The notes: generated from the letters alone by a model not told the origin. A stretch of DNA of 64,000 nt from Massilia eurypsychrophila (GCF_002760655.1 NZ_PDOC01000022.1:1-64000), one strand, 5' to 3'. Positions 29,808 to 40,890 are shown, counted from the stretch's first letter. Numbers and translations: made by a program.

Positions 29808-30596
29808 ATGATACCTGCCGATGTACGTTTCGAGATACTGCGCCGGATGAAGGCTGCTGAAAGCGAACACGACGTGCAGATCCTGCTGGCGGTGGAATCG
29901 GGCAGCCGCGCGTGGGGATTCGAATCGTCCAATAGCGACTACGATGCGAGGTTTATCTACGTGAACAGGCGCGACTGGTACTTGTCGGTCAGCCTGGAAG
30001 ATCAGCGCGACGTGATCGAGTACCCGATTGTCGACGACATCGACTTGAATGGTTGGGACCTGCGCAAGGCGTTGCGACTTTTCTCGAAGTCTAATCCGGC
30101 CTTCGTCGAGTGGATACAGTCGCCGATTGTCTACCAGGAGCGCGGGGAATTTGCCACGCGGGCGCGCGACTTGCTGCCAGCGGCATACTCATGCGAGCAC
30201 GGAATCTATCACTATCGCAGCATGGCCAGGACCAACTATCGCGGCTATCTGAAGGCCGACCTTGTGCCGCTGAAAAAGTATTTTTACGTTCTGCGCCCAT
30301 TGCTGTCTGTTCTCTGGCTCGAACGTTACGGCGTGGCCGCGCCCATCGAATTCCACAAGCTGTTGCACCTGATCGAGAGCAACCGTCCGCTGCTCGCCGA
30401 CATCGCGGCCCTGCTGGATCGAAAACGCGCCGCGCCGGAGATGGGATTGGAGCCGCCCGTTCTCAGCATTCACGACTTTGTAGAAAGTCAGCTTGACCGG
30501 CTTGAAGCGCTTGTCCCGGTACCTCAGCAACGTGCTGAGTTGGCGGCGCCGTTAAATCTGATTTTCCGACACAGCTTGTCCGAGGCTTGGGATTAA
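29808..30596 (+). CDS. predicted nucleotidyltransferase (COG3541-like)
   Basis: 262 residues. The N-terminal LLAVESGSRAWGFESSNSDYDARFIYV contains the GS-x10-D-x-D pattern of polymerase-beta-type nucleotidyltransferases, and DVIEYPIVDDIDLNGWDLRKALRLF and NPAFVEWIQSPIVY match the family later assigned COG3541/YcgL-type predicted nucleotidyltransferases, some of which sit in RNA-repair operons. No repair partner is adjacent here. Composition is slightly more AT-rich than neighbours. The stop lies right at the left end of module A (30598). Confidence 0.75.
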   Translation: MIPADVRFEILRRMKAAESEHDVQILLAVESGSRAWGFESSNSDYDARFIYVNRRDWYLSVSLEDQRDVIEYPIVDDIDLNGWDLRKALRLFSKSNPAFVEWIQSPIVYQERGEFATRARDLLPAAYSCEHGIYHYRSMARTNYRGYLKADLVPLKKYFYVLRPLLSVLWLERYGVAAPIEFHKLLHLIESNRPLLADIAALLDRKRAAPEMGLEPPVLSIHDFVESQLDRLEALVPVPQQRAELAAPLNLIFRHSLSEAWD

Positions 30597-30597
30597 G

Positions 30598-31157
30598 AGC
30601 GCCAAACGAAACCGGTTACTTGCTGGGATGGCATCTCGCCCATACACTGAGCCATACCGACCGTCCGCTATCGGCCAGAAGCAGACATCATCCATTGGTT
30701 TCTTGTCGCTACCAACTAAGTCAATGAAAAAACGAACCCTGGTCATCGCAACGTTGGTACTAGTGATCCTGAACTGGCTAACAGAGGCACTAGGCACTAT
30801 GTATTTTTCAACAAAGAGCAGAAGCTGCTGGAGTTGAGTTTACGCTGAACAATGTTGGGTCTGATGCGCTCCATGCAGTCGTTGTAGAAGTTACTGGTAG
30901 ATCATATAAGCTTGGTTATATGCCCCCGGGAAGCAGCAAAACGGTGAAGCTTAATGCTCTCGGCGACTCGCACATTGCGTTGGAGTTTTCAAATGGCCGC
31001 CGCCTGACTATCGATTGCTACTTTCAGCCCACCCATGTCGGAAGCATCAGAGCAAAAGTCACATCTCAAGCTGTAATCGCCGTTGAAGATGAAGTCGGCC
31101 TGGCCCCCTATTGATAACAAGTCGACGTCTGCAATGGGTCGATATCGGGACCGCTCG
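30598..31157. repeat. module A: repeat-ended AT-richer segment with a broken small gene
   Basis: Left end AGCGCCAAACGAAACC..., then CCCATACACTGAG and TCGGCCAGAAGC; right end GTCTGCAATGGGTCGA followed by TATCGGG. The same series of motifs in the same order and spacing bounds module B at 41135-41653. The left 55 bp of the two modules align at their first 25 and last 15 positions; the right ends agree at 22 of 30 aligned bases. Inside is a small damaged signal-peptide gene. No transposase is present. Confidence 0.55.
30724..31114 (+). pseudogene. small exported protein gene broken by frameshifts
   Basis: Frame 1 reads MKKRTLVIATLVLVILNWLTEALG, a signal peptide or membrane anchor, then stops at 30837. 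Another frame, open from 30794 and protein-like from 30836, gives EFTLNNVGSDALHAVVVEVTG then RSYKLGYMPPGSSKTVKLNA and a tail ending EVGLAPY. The third frame reads NKEQKLLEL at the junction. One base added near the T5 run at 30804-30808 and a second change near 30833 would join all three. Either decay or a sequence error explains it. Confidence 0.5.
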
Positions 31158-31481
31158 ACACTACCCGAGGAATCCTTTATGTGAAAAGGTTGGGCCGCCG
31201 GCGTTGGGTCGTTGCGCGCACCTTATGTCGGCTACACCGCTTTCGCCGACTGCGCATCCGACACGCGAGACGAGGAGGCATTCATCAGGGGTTTCTTTCA
31301 TTTGCCTGCTCGCTCATTTGTTGGCGATTTGTATGTCGAACGGTTTTGTCAGGCGTTCTAACGCGCCGGCTGCCGCCAGATAGTAGTGTCCTCCGCAGGG
31401 AGTTTGGGGCAAAATAGCAAGATTGCAGCTACGCAATTTTACCAGCCGCTCGTCCGTCTCTAATTACAGCAAGGGTCTTGC
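31115..31481. other. gap with a 59-codon open frame lacking a start
   Basis: Apart from the right end of module A there is no supported gene. A plus-strand open frame at 31185-31361 reads protein-like text (GYTAFADCASDTRDEEAFIR, FVGDLYVERFCQAF) but lacks ATG or a ribosome-binding site, so it may be the tail of a lost gene. The 3' part is promoter space for the TPR lipoprotein gene. Confidence 0.35.
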
Positions 31482-33194
31482 ATGCGCCACCATCTTCGCT
31501 CCCACTTTGCACGGCAACTGTACTTCGCGTCGTCGCTTACCATGCTGGCCGCCTGCGCCGTGTTGCCGCTGACGGTAGACAGCAAGGCGAGCGCACCCGT
31601 GCTTGACGGCTTTGGCGCGACCACGCTGGTGCCGTCGCAGGCGAACGATGCGGCACGCCGCCTGTTTGCCCAGGGCGTGGCGCAGATGTACGGCTTCAAC
31701 GAGGCCGAGGCCATCCGCGCCTTCAAGGCGGCGCTGGCCAGCGACCCCGACTGCGGCCTGTGCGCCTGGGGCGTGGCGCTGCAGATGGGGCCGATCATCA
31801 ACAACCCGACGCGCGGCGACCTGACTGTCGCCAAGCAGTACGCCGACTATGCCATCAGGCACAGCAAGGGCGCCTCCCCGCGCGACCAGGCGCTGATCGA
31901 GTCGCTGGCGCTGCGCTACGGCCACAGCTCGGCGAAGGCGATCGCGCCGCTGCCTGGCGCCGTCTGCCGCGCGCCGGGCTCTGCCGGCGATGAGCCCGCC
32001 GATCCGCTCGACAGTTCCTACGCCGACTACATGCGCTCGCTGACCGCGCGCTTTCCGGCCGATTCCGACGTGCTGGCGCTCTACGCCGAGGCCGAAATGG
32101 TCGTCACCACGGGAGAGCCGTGGGATCCGGTGTCCGGCAAACCGTCGGGCCGCACCGGGGAGCTCGCCACGCAGCTGGAAGCGGGCCTGGCGCGCGACCC
32201 CAATCACGTCGGCCTGAACCACTACATGATCCATGCGGTCGACGATGTGCGCGTTGCCGCGCGCGCCGTGGCCGCCGCCGACCGGCTCGGCAAGCTGGCG
32301 CCGAAGTCGCCGCACTTGGTGCACATGCCGGCGCATACGTTTGCGCTGGTGGGCCGCTACGCCGACGCCACGCGCGCCAACCAGATGGCCAACGCCAACG
32401 ACGACGCGATGGATGCCGAGCTGAAGCGGCAAAATTTTTCCATCACCAAAGACTGGCGCGGCCACAACACGCACTTCCAGTGGTATGCCGCGGTCATGGA
32501 AGGGCGCGGCGACCTGGCGCTGGCCACCGCGCGCGCGGCGGCCAAGCGCTCGCGCGGCGAGCACGAGTTTTCGGAATACAACCGCAGCTTGCCGATGCTG
32601 ACCTTGCTGCACTTCCAGCGCTGGGATGCGCTGCTGAAGGAGCCGATGCCGCGCGGCGGTAAAGGACTCGCGATGGTGCTTGGTGAAATGTCGCGCGGAA
32701 TCGCCCAGGCGCGCAGCGGCCAGCCGGCCAACGCCAGGGGAGCGCTTGCGCGGCTGGAGCCGGCGGTCGCCGCTTTGCGTAAAAAGCATCGCCACAAGGA
32801 CTGGATGGGCAAGATGATGAGCAGCCTTTCCGCCACCGCGTTGGCGCAGTTGAAGGCGGAGGTCGCCTTGATGGACGGCAGCGCCGATCAAGCCGTCAAG
32901 ATGCAGGCGCTTGCCGCCGAGGCCGCCGCGCACGCCGACCGCAGCGAGCCGCCGATGCTTGCCGGCGCGCCGCTGCAACGGCTTGGCGAAATGCAGCTGA
33001 AAGCAAGCAGCTATGCAGCGGCCGAGAGGACCTTCCGCGATGCCCTGGCCCTGCGTCCGGCCAACGGCTGGGCGTTGAGTGGGTTGTCGAAAGCGCTGGC
33101 GGCGCAAGACAAGACGGCGGACGCCCAGCGCACGCGGCGCGACCTGGCGGTCAGCTGGGCCGCGGCGGATAGCCAGTTGCGTACTCAACAGTGA
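31482..33194 (+). CDS. tetratricopeptide-repeat lipoprotein candidate
   Basis: 570 residues. A hydrophobic N terminus with LTMLAACAV offers a lipobox cysteine. The rest is helical with TPR-like repeats: ARRLFAQGVAQMYGFNEAEAIRAFKAALASDP near 58-90, HLVHMPAHTFALVGRYADATRAN near 290, and a C-terminal AERTFRDALALRPANGWALSGLSKALA. The HMPAHTF-GRY motif is typical of a family of periplasmic TPR proteins in proteobacteria of unknown role. AAGGG precedes the start. The next gene begins 15 nt after its stop, so they are likely co-transcribed. Confidence 0.75.
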   Translation: MRHHLRSHFARQLYFASSLTMLAACAVLPLTVDSKASAPVLDGFGATTLVPSQANDAARRLFAQGVAQMYGFNEAEAIRAFKAALASDPDCGLCAWGVALQMGPIINNPTRGDLTVAKQYADYAIRHSKGASPRDQALIESLALRYGHSSAKAIAPLPGAVCRAPGSAGDEPADPLDSSYADYMRSLTARFPADSDVLALYAEAEMVVTTGEPWDPVSGKPSGRTGELATQLEAGLARDPNHVGLNHYMIHAVDDVRVAARAVAAADRLGKLAPKSPHLVHMPAHTFALVGRYADATRANQMANANDDAMDAELKRQNFSITKDWRGHNTHFQWYAAVMEGRGDLALATARAAAKRSRGEHEFSEYNRSLPMLTLLHFQRWDALLKEPMPRGGKGLAMVLGEMSRGIAQARSGQPANARGALARLEPAVAALRKKHRHKDWMGKMMSSLSATALAQLKAEVALMDGSADQAVKMQALAAEAAAHADRSEPPMLAGAPLQRLGEMQLKASSYAAAERTFRDALALRPANGWALSGLSKALAAQDKTADAQRTRRDLAVSWAAADSQLRTQQ

Positions 33195-33209
33195 AAAGGC
33201 AGTCCCTTC

Positions 33210-34136
33210 ATGATTAAATTTCCGCTAGTTTTGTTGTCCCTCGTCGCGCTGCCGTCGGCCGCCTTCGCGCAGCTCGCCGTCGCGCCGGCGGAGTTCGTGA
33301 TGCGCTTCCAGCCTCCCGATGGGGTGAAGGTAAAGATGTCGTACCGCCTGGAGCGCACGCGCCTGGTCGAGGGGCAGCCCCAGGTAAAAGACGTCGGCGA
33401 GACGAGGACGGAAGGCGTTTTCAAGCGCGTCGGCGCCGGCTTCGAGTACGCCCCGAGGACTGTGTCGAGCACGATGAATCGCAATGGCAACTTGCTGAAC
33501 GACCCAATCGTCGCGCTGATGTCGAAAGTGCCGGTCACCTTCGTGATCTCGGCTGGCGGCGAAGCAACATCGATCAAGGGGTATGGTGAGGTCGAGGCGT
33601 TACTGAAGTCGACGGTGTCGCCCCAGGTCGCCGCGGCGCTGGCGCCGATCGTCAACGAGGCCGCCATGGCTGGCCGCGAAACTGCCGAGTGGAACGCCCG
33701 CTACGCGGACTGGGCCGATGGCGAGTTTGCGATCGGCCAGGTCATCGACGTCAAGGCGCCTCAGCCGCTTCCCAACGGTGAAACGCTCACTTACACGATC
33801 CGCACGACGATTGCGGGGTGGGAGCCGTGTCCGGCCGGCCAGTGTGTTCGGCTCGAACAGATTTACGAGTCGGACGCGGCAGCGCTGGCGAACATTGCCA
33901 ATGGCGTCATGCAGCGTGTGACGGCTGCAACACCCGCCGCTGCGGGGCTGGTCGTTCCGTCGAACAAAGGCGCACGCGTGTCGGGCTCGCTTACGCGGCT
34001 GATCGATCCAAAGACGATGCTGATCTATTCGGAGCAGGTGCGGCGCATCATCTCGATGAATCTTCAGGTCGCCGGCAAAGGCCTTGTGCCGACCACCCAG
34101 GAAGAAGTTCGCACCTACGCCTACGTCTACGAATAA
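33210..34136 (+). CDS. secreted protein, unknown function
   Basis: 308 residues with a signal peptide (MIKFPLVLLSLVALPSAAFA). The mature part has regular strands (PDGVKVKMSYRLERTRLVEG, GVFKRVGAGFEYAPRTVSSTM) and an isolated cysteine pair in EPCPAGQCVRLEQIY, probably a disulfide. No family recognised; the layout is reminiscent of periplasmic DUF-type proteins with repeated beta sandwiches. It follows the TPR gene by 15 nt. Confidence 0.7.
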   Translation: MIKFPLVLLSLVALPSAAFAQLAVAPAEFVMRFQPPDGVKVKMSYRLERTRLVEGQPQVKDVGETRTEGVFKRVGAGFEYAPRTVSSTMNRNGNLLNDPIVALMSKVPVTFVISAGGEATSIKGYGEVEALLKSTVSPQVAAALAPIVNEAAMAGRETAEWNARYADWADGEFAIGQVIDVKAPQPLPNGETLTYTIRTTIAGWEPCPAGQCVRLEQIYESDAAALANIANGVMQRVTAATPAAAGLVVPSNKGARVSGSLTRLIDPKTMLIYSEQVRRIISMNLQVAGKGLVPTTQEEVRTYAYVYE

Positions 34137-34291
34137 GCCGCGAGCGAACAATCGCCGGCGCTGTACTGGCCGGAATCGGTCATCCTGGCAGCTGTTGATG
34201 GCTTTTCCAGTTCTGTGCCAATTTTCAAAAATGCCAGCGGCGATTTGACATATGCCGTCCCCTGTCACTTTTTGCTTAAGAGAGCTTACCG

Positions 34292-34885
34292 ATGCAATCG
34301 AGCGTAGAATTTTTTGAGAATCAATTTTCAAAGCAGGTTCTACAAAAGCAGCAGTTACTGAACCCGTTTGAATCGTTGACGCTCCCGTACTTGGCCGGCG
34401 AGGTCCTCGATTTTGGCTGCGGCCTCGGAAATCTTTCGGTTGCGGCGGCCGAGGCCGGTTGTCACGTACTGGCGTTAGATGGATCGCCGACAGCGATTGC
34501 TCATCTTCGAGAGCTTGCTGGCGAGCGCGGTTTGCCTATTACTGCCATCGAGGCTGATCTTGGCTCCTACCGCATTGAGGCTTGCTTCGACACCGTCGTC
34601 TCCATCGGGCTGCTGATGTTTTTCGACCGCAAGACCGCTTTGGCGCAGCTCGCTCAAATGCAGTCCAGCGTGCGCCCTGGAGGGATTTTGTCGGTCAATG
34701 TGCTGATTGAGGGAACGACATTTCTGGATATGTTCGACCCGGCCAGCTACTACCTATTCGGTGCCGATGAATTAAAAGAGTCGATGGCGGAGTGGGAAAT
34801 CATTGTGGCATCATTTCATGATTTCGAGGCGCCACGCGCGACGGTGAAACGCTTTTCGACGGTTATCGCCCGCCGAAAAGTATAG
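34292..34885 (+). CDS. class I SAM-dependent methyltransferase (TehB-like)
   Basis: 197 residues with VLDFGCGLGNLSVAAAEAGC (motif I), LALDGSPTAI, ITAIEADLGSYRI and FDTVVSIGLLMFFDR followed by VRPGGILSVNVLIEG, matching TehB/Methyltransf_25-type enzymes. TehB methylates toxic oxyanions such as tellurite, but no TehA or resistance gene is nearby, so the substrate remains unknown. Composition is slightly more AT-rich than its neighbours. Confidence 0.78.
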   Translation: MQSSVEFFENQFSKQVLQKQQLLNPFESLTLPYLAGEVLDFGCGLGNLSVAAAEAGCHVLALDGSPTAIAHLRELAGERGLPITAIEADLGSYRIEACFDTVVSIGLLMFFDRKTALAQLAQMQSSVRPGGILSVNVLIEGTTFLDMFDPASYYLFGADELKESMAEWEIIVASFHDFEAPRATVKRFSTVIARRKV

Positions 34886-34927
34886 CTCTCCTGGATTCGC
34901 ATACTGCTGGGCTAAACAGGGGGCAGA

Positions 34928-35509
34928 CTAGACCAGTTGGTCCGACCCCGGTTTGGCGGCCGTGACCGGAATGCCTGCCTGCGGCGCCACGGGCTTCGAG
35001 AACAACCGGCGGACCGACCGGATGAGCCAGTGGAAGAGGGCGGCGCCCGAGGCGACCACCATCGCGATGACGGTCGGCAGCACCGCGCCGAAGGTCAAGG
35101 TCATGCCGAGCACGAAGCCAAGCACATACTGGGCGCGGTAGGTGCGCACCAGCAGCGACACCGCGAACAGGCCGAGGAAGAAGGTGGACACCACCGGGGA
35201 ATTGGTCGTGAACGCAAAGGCGAGCGCTGCGCCGTAGGCCAGTGCGCCGACGAACCCGGCCAGCATGCCGGTGTTGGCGCCCGGCTGCTGTTCGGCACGG
35301 CGCAGCATGCGGCCGACGAGAAACCAGGTCAGCACCGGGATGAGCAGCAGGCCCCACCAGTTGGAGATCGCGGGCAGGTCGGCCCGGTTCAGGATGTGAT
35401 GGGCGGCGACACCGCCGTGCGTGTGCTCCCAGCCTAGATGGACGAGCTCGAAAACGAGCGCGCACGCCGTCAGGATGAGGCGCGTACGGGCGGCGGGGAG
35501 AGCATTCAT
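34928..35509 (-). CDS. membrane protein downstream of the bkd operon
   Basis: 193 residues with about five hydrophobic segments: 9-22, 50-64, 82-100, 105-118 and 127-150. The sequence HLGWEHTHGGVAAHHILNR near residues 24-44 is His-rich between the first two segments, suggesting a metal or heme site, but no family is recognised. It lies 13 nt after lpdA on the same strand and is probably the last gene of that transcript. Confidence 0.65.
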   Translation of the reverse strand: MNALPAARTRLILTACALVFELVHLGWEHTHGGVAAHHILNRADLPAISNWWGLLLIPVLTWFLVGRMLRRAEQQPGANTGMLAGFVGALAYGAALAFAFTTNSPVVSTFFLGLFAVSLLVRTYRAQYVLGFVLGMTLTFGAVLPTVIAMVVASGAALFHWLIRSVRRLFSKPVAPQAGIPVTAAKPGSDQLV

Positions 35510-35522
35510 GCGGTTTTTCCTT

Positions 35523-36923
35523 TTAGATGTGTAGAGTATGGCCCAGCGCGCGCAGTGCAGCTTCCTGCACTGCCTCGCCCAGGGTAGGATGGGCGTGGAT
35601 CGTGCCTGCGACGTCTTCCAGCACGGCGCCCAGTTCGATCGACTGCGAGAACGCGGCGCTCAGCTCGGACACGCCGCGCCCGACCGCCTGCCAGCCGACA
35701 ATCAGGTGGTTGTCCTTGCGCGCCACCACGCGCACGAAGCCGTCGGTGCTTTCGATCGTCATCGCGCGGCCGTTGGCGGCGAACGGGAAGTTGGCGGTAA
35801 TAAAATCGATGCCGGCGCGCTCGGCGTCTTGCGGCGTCATGCCGACCACGACGATTTCCGGATCGGTAAAGCAGACGGCGGGAATCGCCGCCGGCGTGAA
35901 GTGGCGCCGCTTGCCGGAAATGATGTCGGCCACCATCTCGCCTTGCGCCATGGCGCGGTGCGCCAGCATCGGCTCGCCCGTGATGTCGCCGATCGCCCAC
36001 ACGTGGCGCATCGACGTCTGGCACTGGTTGTCGACCCGGACGGCGCGCCCATTCATGTCGAGCAGCAGGTTTTCCAGGCCCCAGCCGGTCGTCGCCGGCC
36101 GCCGGCCCACAGCCACCAGCACGCGGTCCGCTTCCAGGCCGGTCTCGTTGGCGGCCGCGTCGCGGATGCGCACCGCGTCGCCGGCCGCGTTCAAGCCTTC
36201 CACATTGCAGCCAAGGTGCACGTCGATGCCCAGCCGCTTCAGGGCCGCGGCAACGGGCTTCGATAATTCCTCGTCGTACGCCGGCAGGATGCGGTCCATC
36301 GCTTCGACCACCGTCACCTGCGCGCCCAGCTTGCGGTAGGCGATGCCAAGTTCGAGGCCGATGTAGCCGGCGCCGACCACCACCAGGCGCTTTGGCAGCG
36401 TTTCCGGCGACAGCGCTTCGGTGGCCGACACGACGGCGCCGCCAAACGGCATGAACGGCAGCTCGACCGCCTGCGACCCGGTCGCCAGCAGCAGGTGCTC
36501 GCAATGAATGCGCATCGGCTCGTCGACGCCGACCAGCTTGACCTCGACGGTCTTGCCGTCGACCACCTTGGCCCAGCCCTTGACCACCTGCACGCCGTTC
36601 TTCTTCAGCAGCACGCCAACGCCGCCGGTCAGCTTCTTGACGATGCCGTCCTTCCACTGCACCGTGCGGCCGATGTCGATGCGGGCGGCGTCGGCCTTGA
36701 TGCCCAGCGGCGAGTTGTTGGCGTAGTGGCGCACCTTGTCGAATTCCTCGGCCGCATGGATCAGCGCCTTGGACGGAATACAGCCGATGTTCAGGCAGGT
36801 GCCGCCCAGGCTGTCGCCTTCGACCAGGATGGTGGGAATGCCGAGCTGGCCGGCGCGGATGGCGGCGACGTAGCCGCCAGGCCCGCCGCCGATCACCAGC
36901 AAGGTGGTGGTTGCTGAATTCAT
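35523..36923 (-). CDS. lpdA: dihydrolipoyl dehydrogenase (E3) of the branched-chain complex
   Basis: 466 residues. N-terminal FAD-binding [19 protein letters not shown], redox-active disulfide [13 protein letters not shown] (Cys43, Cys48), NAD-binding [21 protein letters not shown] and C-terminal catalytic [15 protein letters not shown] (His-Glu dyad). It reoxidises the lipoyl arms of the E2 component with NAD. The start lies 3 nt after the E2 stop, in the order E1alpha, E1beta, E2, E3, so it serves the branched-chain 2-oxoacid dehydrogenase. Confidence 0.94.
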   Translation of the reverse strand: MNSATTTLLVIGGGPGGYVAAIRAGQLGIPTILVEGDSLGGTCLNIGCIPSKALIHAAEEFDKVRHYANNSPLGIKADAARIDIGRTVQWKDGIVKKLTGGVGVLLKKNGVQVVKGWAKVVDGKTVEVKLVGVDEPMRIHCEHLLLATGSQAVELPFMPFGGAVVSATEALSPETLPKRLVVVGAGYIGLELGIAYRKLGAQVTVVEAMDRILPAYDEELSKPVAAALKRLGIDVHLGCNVEGLNAAGDAVRIRDAAANETGLEADRVLVAVGRRPATTGWGLENLLLDMNGRAVRVDNQCQTSMRHVWAIGDITGEPMLAHRAMAQGEMVADIISGKRRHFTPAAIPAVCFTDPEIVVVGMTPQDAERAGIDFITANFPFAANGRAMTIESTDGFVRVVARKDNHLIVGWQAVGRGVSELSAAFSQSIELGAVLEDVAGTIHAHPTLGEAVQEAALRALGHTLHI

Positions 36924-36926
36924 GCC

Positions 36927-38225
36927 TTACTCCACGAACAGGGTGGCGGGGCTTTCGAGGTAGCCGCGGATCGCTTGCACGAACTGGGCCGCATACATGC
37001 CGTCGACGACGCGGTGGTCGAACGAACACGACAGGTTCATCATCTTGCGCGCGACGATGGCGCCGTCGCGGATGACCGGACGCTCGACCATGCGGTTGAC
37101 GCCGACGATCGCCACTTCCGGGCTGTTGATGACCGGCGTGGTGACGATGCCGCCCAGCGCGCCCAGGCTGGTGATCGTGATGGTCGAGCCGGACAGCTCC
37201 TCGCGCAGCGCCTTGCCGTTGCGGGCAGCTTCGGCCAGGCGCGCCACCTCAAGCGCGCTCGACCATGGATCGCGTGCTTCGGCGTGGCGCACCACCGGCA
37301 CCATCAGGCCCGGATCGGTCTGCGTGGCGATGCCGATGTGCACCGGCTCGAAGCGGGTCACGATGCCGGCGTCGTCATCGAAACGGGCGTTGACCTGCGG
37401 GAAGCTGCGCACCGCCAGCACGATGGCGCGCATCAGCAGCGGCAGCAAGGTCAGGCGGCCGCGTTCGGCGCCCCAGCGCGTGTTCAGTTGCTGGCGCAGC
37501 GCCTCGATTTCGGTGACGTCGATTTCCTCCACATACGTAAAGTGGGGAATGCGGCGCTTGGCGTCCTGCATCTTTTCGGCGATCTTTCGGCGCAGGCCGA
37601 TGATCGGCACAGCCTGCTCGCCGCTCAGTTCGGCGTAGCGCTCGGCCACCACGCCGGCTGCCGGCTTGCCGCCGCGCGCCACGTAGGCGTCGAGGTCGGC
37701 GTGGGTGATGCGCCCTGCCGCGCCGCTGCCGAACACGAATTGCAAGTCGATGCCGAGATCCCAGGCGCGCTGGCGCACCGCGGGCGGCGCCAGCGGCTTT
37801 TCACCAGCCGGGCGCGTCGCGTGGGCAGGCGCTGCCGGCGCTGCCGCTTTGGCGGCGGCCAGCACCGGAACGGCGGCCGGCGCCGCCTGTTGCTTGATCT
37901 GAACGGGCGGCGGTGGCGGCGCTTCCGCCATCACCGCTTCGCGCGGCGCAGCGGCAGCCTTGCCGGCCACCACGTTGCCGGCGCCTTCCACTTCCAGGCG
38001 TATCAGTTCGGCGCCCACCGCCAGCGCCTGGCCCAGCGCGCCGCCGAGGGCCACGACAGTGCCGTGCACCGGCGACGGAATCTCGACGGTGGCCTTGTCG
38101 GTCATCACGTCGGCCAGCACCTGGTCTTCGACCACGCTGTCGCCGGGTTGCACGCGCCAGGCGACAACTTCCACTTCCGCGATGCCTTCGCCCAGGTCGG
38201 GCATCTTGATCACATGAATGCCCAT
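36927..38225 (-). CDS. bkdB: branched-chain 2-oxoacid dehydrogenase E2 (lipoamide acyltransferase)
   Basis: 432 residues from the ATG one base after the E1beta stop (TGACATG). One lipoyl domain with the lipoylated Lys44 in VMTDKATVEIPSP; a Pro/Ala-rich linker; an E3/E1-binding domain (APPAVRQRAWDLGIDL, GRITHADLDAYV); and the 2-oxoacid acyltransferase domain ending with SFDHRVVDGMYAAQFV, the His-x3-Asp-Gly catalytic motif. Transfers isobutyryl, isovaleryl and 2-methylbutyryl groups to CoA. Single lipoyl domain and context favour BkdB over pyruvate or oxoglutarate E2. Confidence 0.93.
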   Translation of the reverse strand: MGIHVIKMPDLGEGIAEVEVVAWRVQPGDSVVEDQVLADVMTDKATVEIPSPVHGTVVALGGALGQALAVGAELIRLEVEGAGNVVAGKAAAAPREAVMAEAPPPPPVQIKQQAAPAAVPVLAAAKAAAPAAPAHATRPAGEKPLAPPAVRQRAWDLGIDLQFVFGSGAAGRITHADLDAYVARGGKPAAGVVAERYAELSGEQAVPIIGLRRKIAEKMQDAKRRIPHFTYVEEIDVTEIEALRQQLNTRWGAERGRLTLLPLLMRAIVLAVRSFPQVNARFDDDAGIVTRFEPVHIGIATQTDPGLMVPVVRHAEARDPWSSALEVARLAEAARNGKALREELSGSTITITSLGALGGIVTTPVINSPEVAIVGVNRMVERPVIRDGAIVARKMMNLSCSFDHRVVDGMYAAQFVQAIRGYLESPATLFVE

Positions 38226-38226
38226 G

Positions 38227-39264
38227 TCAGACTCCCATCGCACGTTTGAAGGCTTCGCCGACGCGGTCGGGGCCAGGGAAATAAGCCCATTCCTGGGCGT
38301 GCGGATACGGCGTGTCCCAGCCGGTGACCCGCTCGATCGGCGCTTCCAGGTGGTAGAAACAGTGTTCCTGCACCAGCGCGCACAGTTCGGCGCCAAAGCC
38401 GCTGGTGCGCGTCGCCTCGTGCACGACCACGCAGCGCCCGGTCTTTTTCACCGAGTTGACGATGGTGTCGAGGTCGAGCGGCCAGATGCTGCGCAGGTCG
38501 ATGATCTCGGCGTCGATGCCGGTCTCGCGGGCGGCGGCGTCCGACACGAACACCATGGTGCCGTAAGTGATGACGGTCAGCGCGGCGCCTTCGCGGAAAA
38601 TCGACGCCTTGTCGAGCGGCACCGTGTAGTAGCCTTCCGGCACTTCGCCGAGCGGGTGCTTGGACCACGGCACCACCGGCTGGTCGTGGTGGCCGTCGAA
38701 CGGGCCGTTGTAGAGGCGTTTTGGTTCGAGGAAGATCACCGGGTCGTCGTTCTCGATGCACGAGATCAAGAGGCCCTTGGCATCATAGGGATTCGACGGC
38801 ATCACCGTGCGCAGGCCGCAGACGTGGGTGAACATCGCTTCCGGGCTCTGGCTGTGGGTCTGGCCGCCGTAGATGCCGCCGCCGCATGGCATGCGGATCG
38901 TCATCGCCGCCGTGAATTCGCCGGCCGAGCGGTAGCGCAGCCGAGCCGCCTCCGACACGATCTGGTCCGACGCCGGATAGAAATAATCGGCGAACTGGAT
39001 CTCGACGACCGGCCGCAGGCCGTAGGCGGCCATGCCGACGGCGGTGCCGACGATGCCGCCTTCTGAAATCGGCGCGTCGAACACGCGGTTCTTGCCGTAC
39101 TTGGCCTGCAGGCCGTCGGTGCAGCGGAACACGCCGCCGAAGTAGCCGACGTCCTGGCCGTAGACGACGACGTTGTTGTCGCGCTCGAGCATGACGTCCA
39201 TCGCCGACCGCAAGGCCTGGATCATCGTCATCGGCACTGTTTTAATGTCTGGATCTCTGCGCAC
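38227..39264 (-). CDS. bkdA2: branched-chain 2-oxoacid dehydrogenase E1 beta subunit
   Basis: 345 residues as called from a GTG preceded by GGGAG; alternatives are a GTG at 39270 overlapping the E1alpha stop and an ATG at 39231. The sequence is strikingly close to Pseudomonas BkdA2 as I recall it: MTMIQALRSAMDVMLERDN, VVVYGQDVGYFGGVFRCTDGL, FAPISEGGIVG-like text and the C-terminal WDTPYPHAQEWAYFPGPDRV. It pairs with E1alpha to bind thiamine diphosphate and decarboxylate branched 2-oxoacids. Confidence 0.94.
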   Translation of the reverse strand: MRRDPDIKTVPMTMIQALRSAMDVMLERDNNVVVYGQDVGYFGGVFRCTDGLQAKYGKNRVFDAPISEGGIVGTAVGMAAYGLRPVVEIQFADYFYPASDQIVSEAARLRYRSAGEFTAAMTIRMPCGGGIYGGQTHSQSPEAMFTHVCGLRTVMPSNPYDAKGLLISCIENDDPVIFLEPKRLYNGPFDGHHDQPVVPWSKHPLGEVPEGYYTVPLDKASIFREGAALTVITYGTMVFVSDAAARETGIDAEIIDLRSIWPLDLDTIVNSVKKTGRCVVVHEATRTSGFGAELCALVQEHCFYHLEAPIERVTGWDTPYPHAQEWAYFPGPDRVGEAFKRAMGV

Positions 39265-39266
39265 GT

Positions 39267-40700
<1,434 letters not shown>

Positions 40701-40779
40701 TGCTCGAGCGCGGATCTCTCCGCGGGCGGGCGGCCGCCGGCCCGGCGGCGGCGCTCTCACCGCCAACCTCAAAACCATC

Positions 40780-40869
40780 ATTCCCGCGCAGGCGGGAATC
40801 CTTACCATCTATGAGCTAGCGTGGTAGGCCCGCCTTCGCGGGAAGTCATTTCTGCCAAGGGCAGGAATG
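40780..40869. repeat. ATTCCCGCG-type hairpin pair (BIME-like)
   Basis: Contains ATTCCCGCGCAGGCGGGAAT (40780-40799), GCCCGCCTTCGCGGG (40828-40842) and CATTTCTGCC-AAG-GGCAGGAATG (40847-40869), three stem-forming units of the widespread CATTCCCGCG/CGCGGGAATG repeat type. Downstream of nothing and between bkdA1 and a receptor remnant, so an intergenic repeat rather than a terminator. Confidence 0.6.
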
Positions 40870-40890
40870 ACGGTCTTTGAGTCCGTGGTA

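Noticed and set aside
30598-31157. An insertion sequence in module A
   Set aside because: No transposase, no terminal inverted repeats and no obvious target-site duplication.
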